From positions 270,048 through 334,047 of the forward strand of contig NZ_JABFAO010000001.1 of NCBI RefSeq assembly GCF_017168235.1: a stretch of DNA of 64,000 nucleotides, written 5' to 3'. The notes beneath the pieces are model-generated. The model was not told where the DNA came from. It saw nothing but the letters and a program-made list of their open reading frames with translations, and searched no databases. The first letter of the stretch is position 1; every line of letters starts with the position of its first letter. The translations under genes were made by a program, and so were the position numbers. Positions 37,399 through 45,466 of the stretch are shown here, one piece after another. Source of the DNA: Rhodococcus sp. KRD197. Its GTDB lineage: Bacteria > Actinomycetota > Actinomycetes > Mycobacteriales > Mycobacteriaceae.

Positions 37399-38379
37399 TC
37401 ACTTCGTCAGGTCGGGGATAGGGCCACCCATGCGTCCCTGCGGGTACGGGGCCTGCACACCCGCGTCGACGAACGCTTGCAGAATCTCGCGGTGCAACCG
37501 GCGCTGAACCGCCCACTGGCGACCCGGTCGTACCTTGACCGTGATGCGGATGGTGACTGTGTCCGCACTGACCGCGTTGACGCCGAGCATCTCCGGATCG
37601 CCGAGCAGGTCTTCCTCGAACACGCCGGAGGTCACCACATCGTGTGCGGCTTTCTCGGCGACTGCGCACGCCTCGGCCACGTTCGCCGTGTGAGCGACGG
37701 GTAGGTCGAGTACCGCGACCGCGAATCCCTGACTCATGTTGCCGACACGAAGCACTTCACCGTTCCGGCAGTACCACACCGTCCCGTTGATATCGCGGAT
37801 CGTCGTTACCCTCAGGCCGACGCTTTCGACGGTGCCGACAGCTTCACCGAGATCGACGATGTCGCCGACGCCGTATTGGTCCTCGAGCAGCATGAAGATG
37901 CCCGAGAGGAAGTCGCGCACCAGGTTCTGGGCGCCGAAGCCGAGCGCAACGCCGACGATTCCGGCAGACGCGATGAAGGGCGTCACGTTCACGCCGACGA
38001 CGTCGAAGGCGGAGAGTACGAACCACGTGAGAACGACGACGGAGACGCCGGACTTGAGTACGGAGCCGATCGTGGTCGCGCGCTGTCTGCGACGTTCGCT
38101 CAGTATCGAGCCCTGCAGAGAACTTGTCGCGCGCTCGCGAAGCGGGCGCAGCAACATCGGTGACCGTTCGGACGTGCTGGCGCTTCGCTTGGTGAAACGG
38201 TCGATCAGTCTGTGCAGTACCCAGCGGAGCGCGATCGCGAGGAGGAGATAGCCGAGAACCTGCAGGGGCCGGTTGACCAGCCAATCCCGACTCGTCTCCG
38301 TCAGTTCGAACGACCTCGAGTCGATCGCGAGTGCAGTTGTGTTCAGGACAGAGTTCGGAGCGGATAGAAACACTTTCAA
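37399..38379 (-). CDS. MscS family mechanosensitive channel
   Basis: A 326-residue small-conductance mechanosensitive channel. Three hydrophobic segments precede the pore helix and the family signature (FIASAGIVGVALGFGAQNLVRDFLSGIFMLLEDQYGVGD). The beta domain follows (VGTVESVGLRVTTIRDINGTVWYCRNGEV), and then a C-terminal alpha/beta region. It should release solutes on hypo-osmotic shock. The frame begins at a TTG at 38379 without a good ribosome site, and a start some codons later is possible. It lies on the same strand as glbO, upstream of it, and is divergent from the HNH nuclease gene. Confidence 0.92.
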   Translation of the reverse strand: MKVFLSAPNSVLNTTALAIDSRSFELTETSRDWLVNRPLQVLGYLLLAIALRWVLHRLIDRFTKRSASTSERSPMLLRPLRERATSSLQGSILSERRRQRATTIGSVLKSGVSVVVLTWFVLSAFDVVGVNVTPFIASAGIVGVALGFGAQNLVRDFLSGIFMLLEDQYGVGDIVDLGEAVGTVESVGLRVTTIRDINGTVWYCRNGEVLRVGNMSQGFAVAVLDLPVAHTANVAEACAVAEKAAHDVVTSGVFEEDLLGDPEMLGVNAVSADTVTIRITVKVRPGRQWAVQRRLHREILQAFVDAGVQAPYPQGRMGGPIPDLTK

Positions 38380-38565
38380 AGTCTACGGACGACGCGCAAA
38401 CTTGCCACCCGCCTTCTTCGACCGCCGTGAGTTGGCCGCGCGTTAACCGTCCGGCCACGGTATTTATCGAGAAAAGGGGTGTGCACACCCGCCTGTTTCG
38501 TGTTCCACTGTCACACGTGTTCCGCGCAAGCCATGCGCGGGCGCCGACTCTTCAGGAGAACACCC

Positions 38566-39213
38566 ATGAAGAACAAGCAACACCGTCACCGACAACTCCT
38601 GCCCAACGATGTCCACGACACCGCAGACCAGCGGCAACGGATATCGGGGGGCTCTCCGCTACATGTTGTCTCTCCTGGCGAGGACAGTGTCCCGGCTTGG
38701 GTAAAACGCCGCGTCCTGCTTCTCAACGCCACCTTCGAGCCGCTGACCGCTCTTCCGATGCGTCGCGCAGTTGTTCTTCTCGTCTGCGAGAAGGCGGACG
38801 TCATCCACGACGACCCCTCGGGACCGTTCATTCGCTCGGCGGACTTCTCGGTCCAGGTACCGTCCGTCATCCGACTCAGAACGTTCGTTCGAGTTCCTTA
38901 CCGCGCCCGTGTCCCGATGACACGCGCTGCCCTGATGCACCGTGACCGATTCCGCTGCGCCTATTGCGGCGCCAAGGCCGAGACCGTCGATCATGTGATC
39001 CCACGAAGCCGCGGTGGGGAACATTCCTGGGAGAATTGCGTCGCGTGCTGCGCGCCCTGCAACCACCGCAAAGCAGACAAGATGCTCAGCGAGCTCGGTT
39101 GGACGCTGAGGGCGCAGCTCGTGCCTCCCAAGGGGCCGCACTGGAGGTTGCTCGCGAGCAACAAGGAACTCGATCCTTCCTGGCTTGCGTATCTCGGTGA
39201 AGGTGCTGCCTGA
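38566..39213 (+). CDS. HNH endonuclease domain protein
   Basis: A 215-residue protein. The ATG at 38566 has TCAGGAGAA just upstream. The first 45 residues are polar and His/Gln-rich. A conserved middle region follows (VLLLNATFEPLTALPMRRAVVLLVCEKADVIHDD). The C-terminal HNH domain has a CxxC pair (CAYCGAKAETVDHVIPRSRGGEHSWENCV) and a second pair (CCAPCNHRKADK). Positional equivalent of Rv2469c. This actinobacterial group is chromosomal and conserved, so it is more likely a DNA maintenance nuclease than a homing or restriction enzyme, though that is not proven. Confidence 0.92.
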   Translation: MKNKQHRHRQLLPNDVHDTADQRQRISGGSPLHVVSPGEDSVPAWVKRRVLLLNATFEPLTALPMRRAVVLLVCEKADVIHDDPSGPFIRSADFSVQVPSVIRLRTFVRVPYRARVPMTRAALMHRDRFRCAYCGAKAETVDHVIPRSRGGEHSWENCVACCAPCNHRKADKMLSELGWTLRAQLVPPKGPHWRLLASNKELDPSWLAYLGEGAA

Positions 39214-39257
39214 CCCGGCGTCGCTCTCGAGCGCAAAGTCGACTAACCTCACATTCT

Positions 39258-39509
39258 GTGAGCATCCTCGAGACATTGCTGATATTCGGCGTGATTCCGC
39301 TCGCGATCATCGGAATCATCGGCGCTCTGTCCTACCTCTCCGCCAAGCAGCCCGGCATGAACATCACGCCGTACAAGCTGTCGGACAAGTGGACGCGCGA
39401 CCCGATTCTGTGGAGCGCGACCGACGAAGTGACACCACACGGTGGACACGGAGACTCTCACGCATCGACGACTGACTTGATCGGAGGCTCGGCAAGTGGC
39501 AAGTGGTGA
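39258..39509 (+). CDS. Small membrane protein, CtaJ-like
   Basis: An 83-residue protein starting at a GTG. One clear transmembrane helix occupies residues 4-30 (ILETLLIFGVIPLAIIGIIGALSYL), followed by a cytoplasmic tail with PGMNITPYKLSDKWTRDPILWSATDE and a His-rich end. From memory, the actinobacterial cytochrome bcc-aa3 supercomplex of M. smegmatis contains a small subunit (CtaJ) encoded close to pepN and next to a partner called PRSAF1. This gene and the next have the same arrangement. The assignment is inference from memory of gene order and topology and needs a database match. It overlaps the next gene by 14 bp. Confidence 0.7.
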   Translation: MSILETLLIFGVIPLAIIGIIGALSYLSAKQPGMNITPYKLSDKWTRDPILWSATDEVTPHGGHGDSHASTTDLIGGSASGKW

Positions 39510-39972
39510 TCTGGTCAAGAGCAACATCGACGCGGACGTCCTGCCCTACGGTGCGGCGCTGACCGGTAGCGGACGAATTTCGGCGGTCTTCCCGTTCGGC
39601 ACGTTGAATCCGGAACTGCTGCCCTTCGAGACACCGGACCTGGTGGCGTTGGACGATGCACTCATCGAAGCCACGCGTGCAACTCAGATCCGTTTCAACA
39701 TCTACGTCGGCGACCTCGGTGCCGACGCCGCATCCGGAGCGGACGAGGTCTTTCCGCATACCCCCGATGCGATCCGTTCGATCCTGATCGCTGTGGATCC
39801 CAACAGCAAGGCCATCGAGATCCGGAGCGGCAGCCGCGTCAGCGACCGAGCCAATGATCGCGTCGCCCAACTCGGTATCACCGCTGCAGTCGGCCCCTTC
39901 CGCGACGGAGAACTGATCGACGGGCTCGTCAGCTCGGTCCGCGTCATGGCCGCAGCTATCGTCAGTCCCTGA
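39496..39972 (+). CDS. DUF5130-like/PRSAF1-like protein
   Basis: A 158-residue soluble protein beginning at a GTG with GGAGG ten nt upstream, overlapping the small membrane protein gene. The sequence (SGRISAVFPFGTLNPELLPFETPDLVALDDALIEATRATQIRFNIYVGDLG, then HTPDAIRSILIAVDPNSKAIEIRSGSRVSDRANDRVAQLGI) resembles the TPM-like fold of DUF5130 actinobacterial proteins. If the upstream gene is CtaJ-like, this is the counterpart of the peripheral supercomplex association factor PRSAF1. No signal peptide or membrane span is seen. A long hairpin follows its stop. Confidence 0.7.
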   Translation: MASGDLVKSNIDADVLPYGAALTGSGRISAVFPFGTLNPELLPFETPDLVALDDALIEATRATQIRFNIYVGDLGADAASGADEVFPHTPDAIRSILIAVDPNSKAIEIRSGSRVSDRANDRVAQLGITAAVGPFRDGELIDGLVSSVRVMAAAIVSP

Positions 39973-39990
39973 CGCAGACAACTTCAGCTC

Positions 39991-40037
39991 AACGCACTGC
40001 GCCGTTCGACCGACTCGGTCGAACGGCGCAGTGCGTT
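39991..40037. terminator. Bidirectional terminator between convergent genes
   Basis: Perfect 23-bp inverted repeat (39991-40013 with 40015-40037), AACGCACTGC at its outer end, centred at 40014. It separates the DUF5130-like gene from the end of pepN and would form on either transcript. TTGTT follows on the plus strand. Confidence 0.88.
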
Positions 40038-40056
40038 GTTCTCTACCGCACGGGCG

Positions 40057-42630
40057 TCAGCTTGCGTCGAACTTCCGAGCAGCCAACGAGCGCACAACCC
40101 CGGCGCGCCCCTCGATGACAAGACGACGAAGAGCCGGCGTCAAGTCCTTGTCGAGGAATCGATCCGCCGTGGCAACCGACTCGTCGCTGATCGACCAGGA
40201 TGGGTAGAGGCCGATGACGACCGTCTGCGCCACCTCGCTGGAGCGACGTGCCCAGACGTTCTCGATGGCGCCGAAGTAGCGATCCACGTATGACGAGAGC
40301 AGCTCGGACTGCCCCGGACCGGCGAAGCCGCCGATGATCGCTCGGGCGGTGGTGTTGGGCACCGAATCGTCCTCGACGACCGTCGTCCACGCTTGTTCTT
40401 TGACCTCGCTGTCGGGGCGGATCGCGCGTGCCGCTGCGGCGGAGCGTGCGCCCGCGGCGGTGTTGTCCCGCTTCGCCTCGGCGTCGATGACCGGTGAATC
40501 CACGCCGTCGGCGTCGATTGCTCCGGCCGCCGCGAGCGCGGAGACCAGACGCCACCGCAGATCGGTGTCGACCTCGAGTCCGTCGAGGTTCTGGCCGGCG
40601 ACATCACCGTCGAGCAGTGCCTGCAACACCTCGACGTGGCGATCCGCGAGAGCCGTACCGGTCAGAGTGTTGATGAAGGCCAACTGATGATCCGAACCAG
40701 CCTCCGCCGAACGGGCGAAAGCGAGGACCGAATCGGCGAACTCCGGCTCGCCGTGCTCCTTGGCCCAACTCGGCTCCGCGTATGCGGTGATGGCGGTCTG
40801 AGCCTGCAGCAGAAGCCGCTGCATGACCCCGACCTCGGTCTCGGTACCGATTCCGCTGAGCACCAAACCGACGAAGTCGCGAGCCTTCATCTCGGCCTGC
40901 CGAGTCATTTCCCAGGCAGCCGACCACGCCAACGTGCGGGGGAGTGGCTCTGCGATGTCACCGATGCGAGCGAGAAGCGTCGACAAAGACTCCGGGTCGA
41001 GACGCACCGAGCAGTAGGTGAGGTCGTCGTCGTTGACCAACACGAGCTTCCCGCGCGAAACACCTACCAGCGCTGGCACCTCCGTACTTGCAGAGGCCTC
41101 GAGATCGATTTCGACCCGCTCGGTGCGAACCAGTTTGCCGTCGGCGTCGTCGTAGATGCCGACGGCGATGCGGTGCACCCGATGTTCACCGGCGCCGGGT
41201 TCCGCACCGCCCTGTTCCACGGCGAAGCGAGTGAATTTTCCGTTCTCGTCGACCTCGAAGTCGGGGCGAAGGGTGTTCAGGCCCGTGGTTCGCAGCCACT
41301 GGCTGCCCCAGCCGGATAAGTCTCTTCCCGAGGACTTTTCGAGCGCCGCGAGCAGGTCCGAGAAGGTCGCGTTGCCGTAGGCATGGTCGACGAAGTAACT
41401 ACGCAGACCGGAGAGGAACTCCTCCTTGCCGACGTACGCCACCAATTGCTTGAGAACGCTCGCGCCCTTTGCATAGGTGATGCCGTCGAAGTTGACCTCC
41501 ACGGCCGCGAGATCGGGAATGTCGGCGGCGATCGGATGTGTGGAGGGCAGCTGATCCTGGCGGTACGCCCATGCCTTCTCGACGTTGGCGAACGTCGTCC
41601 AAGCGTTGCTGTATTCGGTTGCCTCGGCCTGGCACAGCACCGAGGCGAACGTTGCGAACGATTCGTTGAGCCACAGATCGTCCCACCACGTCATCGTGAC
41701 GAGATCGCCGAACCACATGTGAGCCATCTCGTGGAGAACTGTTTCGGCGCGACGCTCGTACGACGCGCGTGTCACCTTGGAGCGGAAGACGTAGTCCTCC
41801 AGGTAGGTCACGGCACCGGCATTTTCCATGGCACCGGCATTGAACTCGGGCACGAAGAGCTGGTCGTACTTGCCGAATGCATATGGGGTGCCGAAGTTGG
41901 CGTGGTAGAAGCCGAAGCCCTGCTTGGTTTCGGTGAAGAGTCGCTCGGCGTCCATATGGTCGGCGAGCGAGGCTCGGCAGTAGAGGCCCAGCGGTATCGT
42001 CCCGTGGTCGTCGGAGTATGAGTCGGTCCACTCGGCGTACGGGCCGGCGATCAACGCGACCAGGTAGGTGCTCATCAGCGGTGTCGTCTCGAACACGTGC
42101 TCACCCTCAGCGGGATCGACGGCGTGCGCGGCGTTGGAGATCACTTTCCAGCTCGAAGGCGCGCGCACCTTCAACTCGAACGTCGCCTTGAGGTCGGGCT
42201 GGTCGAAGCAGGCGAACATCCGCTTGGCGTCCGCAGTTTCGAATTGGGAGTACAGGTATACCGAGCCATCCGAGGGGTCCACGAAACGATGCAAGCCTTC
42301 ACCGGTGTGGGAATAGACGCAGTCGGCCACGACAGTCAGTTCGTTGTTCTCGGCAAGATCGGGCAGCGTGATGCCCGTCTGCTCGTCGTACTCCGCCACA
42401 TCGAGGTCGACGCCGTTCAGCGTGGCGGACCTGATGCCCGCGGCGACGATGTCGACGAACGTCGAGGCGCCTGGCGTCGCCGTGAACGTGATGGTCGTGG
42501 TGGATATGAAGGTCTTCTCACCGGGATTGCCGGCCCCATCGGTGAGGTCGAGTTCGATTGCGTAGTCGGATCGGCCGAGCACGTTCGACCGTTCGGCAGC
42601 CTGGTCGCGGGTCAGGTTGGGAGCAACCAC
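40057..42630 (-). CDS. pepN: Aminopeptidase N (M1 family)
   Basis: An 857-residue zinc aminopeptidase that removes N-terminal residues from peptides. The exopeptidase motif GAMENAGAV is followed by HEMAHMWFGDLVTMTWWDDLWLNESFA, which gives HExxH plus the third zinc ligand Glu 18 residues later. The C-terminal ERAP1-like helical domain is complete. The GTG at 42630 is chosen (MVAPNLTRDQA) because it matches the length of mycobacterial PepN; AGAAGG lies upstream. It is divergent from the DsbA-like reductase, with a large inverted repeat in the gap, and convergent with the DUF5130-like gene. Confidence 0.96.
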   Translation of the reverse strand: MVAPNLTRDQAAERSNVLGRSDYAIELDLTDGAGNPGEKTFISTTTITFTATPGASTFVDIVAAGIRSATLNGVDLDVAEYDEQTGITLPDLAENNELTVVADCVYSHTGEGLHRFVDPSDGSVYLYSQFETADAKRMFACFDQPDLKATFELKVRAPSSWKVISNAAHAVDPAEGEHVFETTPLMSTYLVALIAGPYAEWTDSYSDDHGTIPLGLYCRASLADHMDAERLFTETKQGFGFYHANFGTPYAFGKYDQLFVPEFNAGAMENAGAVTYLEDYVFRSKVTRASYERRAETVLHEMAHMWFGDLVTMTWWDDLWLNESFATFASVLCQAEATEYSNAWTTFANVEKAWAYRQDQLPSTHPIAADIPDLAAVEVNFDGITYAKGASVLKQLVAYVGKEEFLSGLRSYFVDHAYGNATFSDLLAALEKSSGRDLSGWGSQWLRTTGLNTLRPDFEVDENGKFTRFAVEQGGAEPGAGEHRVHRIAVGIYDDADGKLVRTERVEIDLEASASTEVPALVGVSRGKLVLVNDDDLTYCSVRLDPESLSTLLARIGDIAEPLPRTLAWSAAWEMTRQAEMKARDFVGLVLSGIGTETEVGVMQRLLLQAQTAITAYAEPSWAKEHGEPEFADSVLAFARSAEAGSDHQLAFINTLTGTALADRHVEVLQALLDGDVAGQNLDGLEVDTDLRWRLVSALAAAGAIDADGVDSPVIDAEAKRDNTAAGARSAAAARAIRPDSEVKEQAWTTVVEDDSVPNTTARAIIGGFAGPGQSELLSSYVDRYFGAIENVWARRSSEVAQTVVIGLYPSWSISDESVATADRFLDKDLTPALRRLVIEGRAGVVRSLAARKFDAS

Positions 42631-42669
42631 TTTGCGTATGCACCTTCTCGAAGTAGGAAACGTTGTATT

Positions 42670-42746
42670 CCACACATCCCACCACGTCCGCCGGAAAGCA
42701 TGGTGGTCAAGGGATACGGTGGAATGTGTGGGGGGTTACCACGGTT
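42670..42746. promoter_or_regulatory. Long inverted repeat and possible SigH-type promoter
   Basis: CCACACATCCCACC (42670-42683) is repeated inverted as GGTGGAATGTGTGG (42718-42731), with one mismatch, between pepN and the DsbA-like gene. Inside the right arm, GGAAT (42721-42725) followed 16 nt later by CGGTT (42742-42746) is reminiscent of a SigH-type promoter (GGAA...GTT). From memory the equivalent M. tuberculosis gene, Rv2466c, is SigH-dependent. The promoter match is weak and the inverted repeat is clear. Confidence 0.45.
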
Positions 42747-42788
42747 GGCACTTTCGGAACCATCCTCGCCGAACGAAGGAGTTTTCAC

Positions 42789-43406
42789 GTGACCGAAAAA
42801 GGACAGAAGGACACCGCGGATTTCTGGTTCGACCCGCTGTGTCCTTGGTGCTGGATAACATCCCGCTGGATCCTCGAGGTCGAGAAGGTTCGCGATATCG
42901 ACGTCAACTTCCACGTGATGTCTCTGGCCGTTCTCAACCAGGGCCGCGATCTTCCGCAGGAGTACGCGGAGATGATGGAAAAGGCGTGGGGACCTGTCCG
43001 CGTCGCCATTGCTGCCGCTGAGTCCGAGGGTGAGAAGGTCCTGCCCGCTCTCTACACGGCCATGGGAACGCGCATCCACAACGAGGGCAACAAGGACTTC
43101 GCAGTCGTCATCGAAGAGTCCCTGGCCGAGCTCGGATTGCCCGCGACCCTCGCGGATGCCGCCGACAGCTCCGACTACGACGACGCGCTCCGTACGAGTC
43201 ACCACGCGGGCATGGACAAGGTGGGCCCCGATGTGGGTACCCCGACCATCCACGTCAACGGTGTCGCGTTCTTCGGACCCGTTCTCTCGCGCATTCCACG
43301 CGGCGAGGAAGCCGGGAAGCTGTGGGACGCATCGGTCATCTTCGCGGAATTCCCGCACTTCTTCGAGCTCAAGCGCACCCGGAACGAGGATCCCGCCTTC
43401 GATTAG
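42789..43406 (+). CDS. DsbA-family mycothiol-dependent reductase, Rv2466c-like
   Basis: A 205-residue thioredoxin-fold protein without a signal peptide. The GTG at 42789 has AAGGAG upstream. The active site is CPWC in [14 protein letters not shown], near residues 18-21, followed by the helical insertion of DsbA-like proteins and a cis-Pro loop in [10 protein letters not shown]. The closest described relative is Rv2466c, an oxidative-stress-induced mycothiol-dependent reductase that also activates a thienopyrimidine prodrug. Its placement between pepN and rpiB matches. The TAG stop is directly followed by the palindromic repeat at 43407. Confidence 0.92.
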   Translation: MTEKGQKDTADFWFDPLCPWCWITSRWILEVEKVRDIDVNFHVMSLAVLNQGRDLPQEYAEMMEKAWGPVRVAIAAAESEGEKVLPALYTAMGTRIHNEGNKDFAVVIEESLAELGLPATLADAADSSDYDDALRTSHHAGMDKVGPDVGTPTIHVNGVAFFGPVLSRIPRGEEAGKLWDASVIFAEFPHFFELKRTRNEDPAFD

Positions 43407-43462
43407 GCGCTTCGCGCATGTGCGCGGAAATACATAGCCTGCTATGTATTTCCGCGCACATG
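43404..43462. repeat. Palindromic intergenic repeat, copy 2
   Basis: Immediately after the TAG stop comes GCGCTTCGCGCATG. The CATG at its end opens a perfect inverted repeat with 22-bp arms (43417-43438 and 43441-43462, loop CT), core GCGGAAATACATAG/CTATGTATTTCCGC. The element has the same order and much of the same sequence as copy 1 at 7249-7304, read on the other strand. It lies between convergent genes. Confidence 0.88.
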
Positions 43463-43464
43463 CC

Positions 43465-44142
43465 TCAGGCCACGATGCGGTCGGTGGCGTCCTCCGTCCC
43501 GAAGACGCGGTGCTCGCTGCGGCCGAAGCGCCATGCCGACCAAGCCGCGGCGGCGGCGTCCAAGGCGTCGTCGAGCGCGGGCCCTGCGGGGAGTTCGGCG
43601 AGGCCGTCGGCGAGGTTGCCCGGATCGATCCAGGAGTCTAGGCCCTTCATCCGCTGGCCCGCCCCGCGTCCGGACTTCTTCGATGCGAACGCGGTTCCGG
43701 GCTGCATGACGCGAAACGAACATTCCGGATGAACCTCGACGATGCGTTCACGGTCGAAGCGGGCCTCGTGCCAGGCCCGAATTCCGGGCAAGAGAAACCA
43801 CGTCTGCTTGCTGATCGCCTTGCCCGTCGACGCACGGGAGATGGCGCAGGCGTCCTCGTAGGACTGCGCGTGCAGTACGGCAGCAGTGGGGGTGTGAAAG
43901 ATCGAGGATCGAGCCGGTCCGAGGAAGCGCTTGGCTTCGAGCTCGCTGACCCGGTAGCCGTGCGACGGCATCGACAGTGGCATATCGACACCGACCGAAG
44001 CGCAGTGTCCGGTCCTGTCGAGAATCGACTCGACATCTGTGGCCACCTCCCACGTCATCGATGTTCCGTCGAAGAGCGCGATGACCCATTCGCCTCTCGC
44101 GCCGTCGATTCCGGCGACCACGTTCTGCGAGTGGAAGTTCAC
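43465..44142 (-). CDS. DUF429 family predicted RNase H-like nuclease
   Basis: A 225-residue protein. The RNase H-like fold motifs of DUF429 are visible: AGIDGARGEWVIAL at the N-terminus (first Asp), VGVDMPLSMP (second acidic strand), VEVHPECSFRVM (Glu and His), and DDALDAAAAAWSAW near the C-terminus (Asp of the last helix). Biochemical function is not established for the family. It is divergent from rpiB with 16 bp between starts, and its stop lies 2 bp from the palindromic repeat. Nothing unusual in composition. Confidence 0.82.
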   Translation of the reverse strand: MNFHSQNVVAGIDGARGEWVIALFDGTSMTWEVATDVESILDRTGHCASVGVDMPLSMPSHGYRVSELEAKRFLGPARSSIFHTPTAAVLHAQSYEDACAISRASTGKAISKQTWFLLPGIRAWHEARFDRERIVEVHPECSFRVMQPGTAFASKKSGRGAGQRMKGLDSWIDPGNLADGLAELPAGPALDDALDAAAAAWSAWRFGRSEHRVFGTEDATDRIVA

Positions 44143-44158
44143 CTGTCAGACTCTATGC

Positions 44159-44653
44159 ATGCGCGTATACCTGGGTGCAGACCATGCCGGTCTCGAATTC
44201 AAGAATCAGATCATCGACCACCTCACGGCAACTGGGCACGAACCGGTCGACTGCGGCGCGTTCGACTACGACCCGGTCGACGATTACCCCGCATTCTGCA
44301 TCGACGCCGCTCGCCGCGTCGTAGCCGATCCGGGTAGCCGCGGGCTCGTCCTCGGTGGCTCCGGCAACGGCGAGCAGATCGCCGCGAACAAGGTGCCCGG
44401 TGCCCGGTGCGCGTTGGCGTGGAGCGTCGAGACCGCCACGCTGGCCCGGGAGCACAACGACGCCCAGCTCATCGGCATCGGCGGCCGCATGCACACCCTG
44501 CCGGAGGCGCTGGCAATCGTCGACGCTTTTCTCGGCACACCCTTCTCGGGCGAGGAGCGCCATCAGCGGCGCATCGACATCCTGTCCGAGTACGAGCGCA
44601 CCGGCGACGCGCCGGCGGTGCCCGGTGCGCCGGCTGCAGACAACCCTGCCTGA
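44159..44653 (+). CDS. rpiB: Ribose-5-phosphate isomerase B
   Basis: A 164-residue enzyme that interconverts ribose 5-phosphate and ribulose 5-phosphate. The ATG at 44159 starts the conserved MRVYLGADHAGLEFK. The anion-hole and active-site segment GSGNGEQIAANKVPG carries Glu where enterobacterial RpiB has the catalytic Cys, as in the mycobacterial enzyme. The last 20 residues are Ala/Pro-rich and non-conserved. The nei-type glycosylase gene begins 2 bp after the stop, so the two are coupled. Positional match to Rv2465c. Confidence 0.95.
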   Translation: MRVYLGADHAGLEFKNQIIDHLTATGHEPVDCGAFDYDPVDDYPAFCIDAARRVVADPGSRGLVLGGSGNGEQIAANKVPGARCALAWSVETATLAREHNDAQLIGIGGRMHTLPEALAIVDAFLGTPFSGEERHQRRIDILSEYERTGDAPAVPGAPAADNPA

Positions 44654-44655
44654 CG

Positions 44656-45453
44656 GTGCCCGAGGGCCACACTCTGCACCGGCTCGCGCGGTTGCATCAG
44701 CGCCGGTACGGCGGATCCGCTGTCGAAGTGAGCAGCCCGCAGGGGCGTTTCACCTCGGGTGCCGCGCTGATAGACGGCCTCGTACTGGAGACGGCAGAGG
44801 CGTGGGGTAAGCATCTGCTGCACCGCTACGAGAGCGATCTGATCGTGCACATCCACCTCGGGCTCTATGGCAAGTTCACCGAGCAGCAGGTGCCGATGGC
44901 CGATCCGGTCGGGGCGGTGCGGCTGCGGATGGTCGGTAGCGACTACGGCACCGACCTTCGCGGGCCGACAGCATGCGAGATCTACACCGAGCAGCAGGTC
45001 GATGCGCTGAAAGCCCGGCTGGGTCCGGATCCGATCCGGACAGATGCCGACCCCGAACGCGCGTGGGGACGAATCACGAAGTCCCGCACTGCTATCGGGA
45101 CCCTACTGATGGACCAGAAGGTGCTGGCCGGGGTCGGAAACGTCTACCGGGCGGAGATTCTCTTTCGGCACGAGATCAATCCCATGCGGCCGGGCAAGGA
45201 CCTCGATCACGCCGAGTGGGATGCGCTGTGGCTGGACCTGGTGGAACTGATGAAGATCGGTGTGCGCCGAGGCAAGATCATCACCGTTAGACCCGAGGAT
45301 GATCACGGGGAAGCGAGCTACGGGCGCAATCGGCCCCGCACCTACGTCTATCGCAGGGCGGGGCGACCCTGTCGAATCTGCGGAACCGAGATCCAACACT
45401 CGGTGATGCAGGCGCGCAACCTCTTCTGGTGCCCGGTCTGCCAGCCAGCCTGA
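44656..45453 (+). CDS. nei: Fpg/Nei family DNA glycosylase
   Basis: A 265-residue bifunctional base-excision repair glycosylase/AP lyase. The GTG start gives MPEGHT, so after processing Pro2 is the catalytic nucleophile and Glu3 the proton donor. The helix-two-turn-helix (LLMDQKVLAGVGNVYRAEILF) is present. The C-terminal zinc finger is CRICGTEIQHSVMQARNLFWCPVC. Nei-type (oxidised pyrimidines) is preferred over Fpg because of MPEGH and the match in position to Rv2464c (Nei1). It follows rpiB by 2 bp. Confidence 0.93.
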   Translation: MPEGHTLHRLARLHQRRYGGSAVEVSSPQGRFTSGAALIDGLVLETAEAWGKHLLHRYESDLIVHIHLGLYGKFTEQQVPMADPVGAVRLRMVGSDYGTDLRGPTACEIYTEQQVDALKARLGPDPIRTDADPERAWGRITKSRTAIGTLLMDQKVLAGVGNVYRAEILFRHEINPMRPGKDLDHAEWDALWLDLVELMKIGVRRGKIITVRPEDDHGEASYGRNRPRTYVYRRAGRPCRICGTEIQHSVMQARNLFWCPVCQPA

Positions 45454-45466
45454 GTACCGCGCCAGT

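Noticed and set aside
38566..39213. HNH nuclease as a mobile homing endonuclease or restriction system
   Set aside because: No methylase, intron or toxin-antitoxin partner nearby. It sits in a conserved syntenic position equivalent to Rv2469c.
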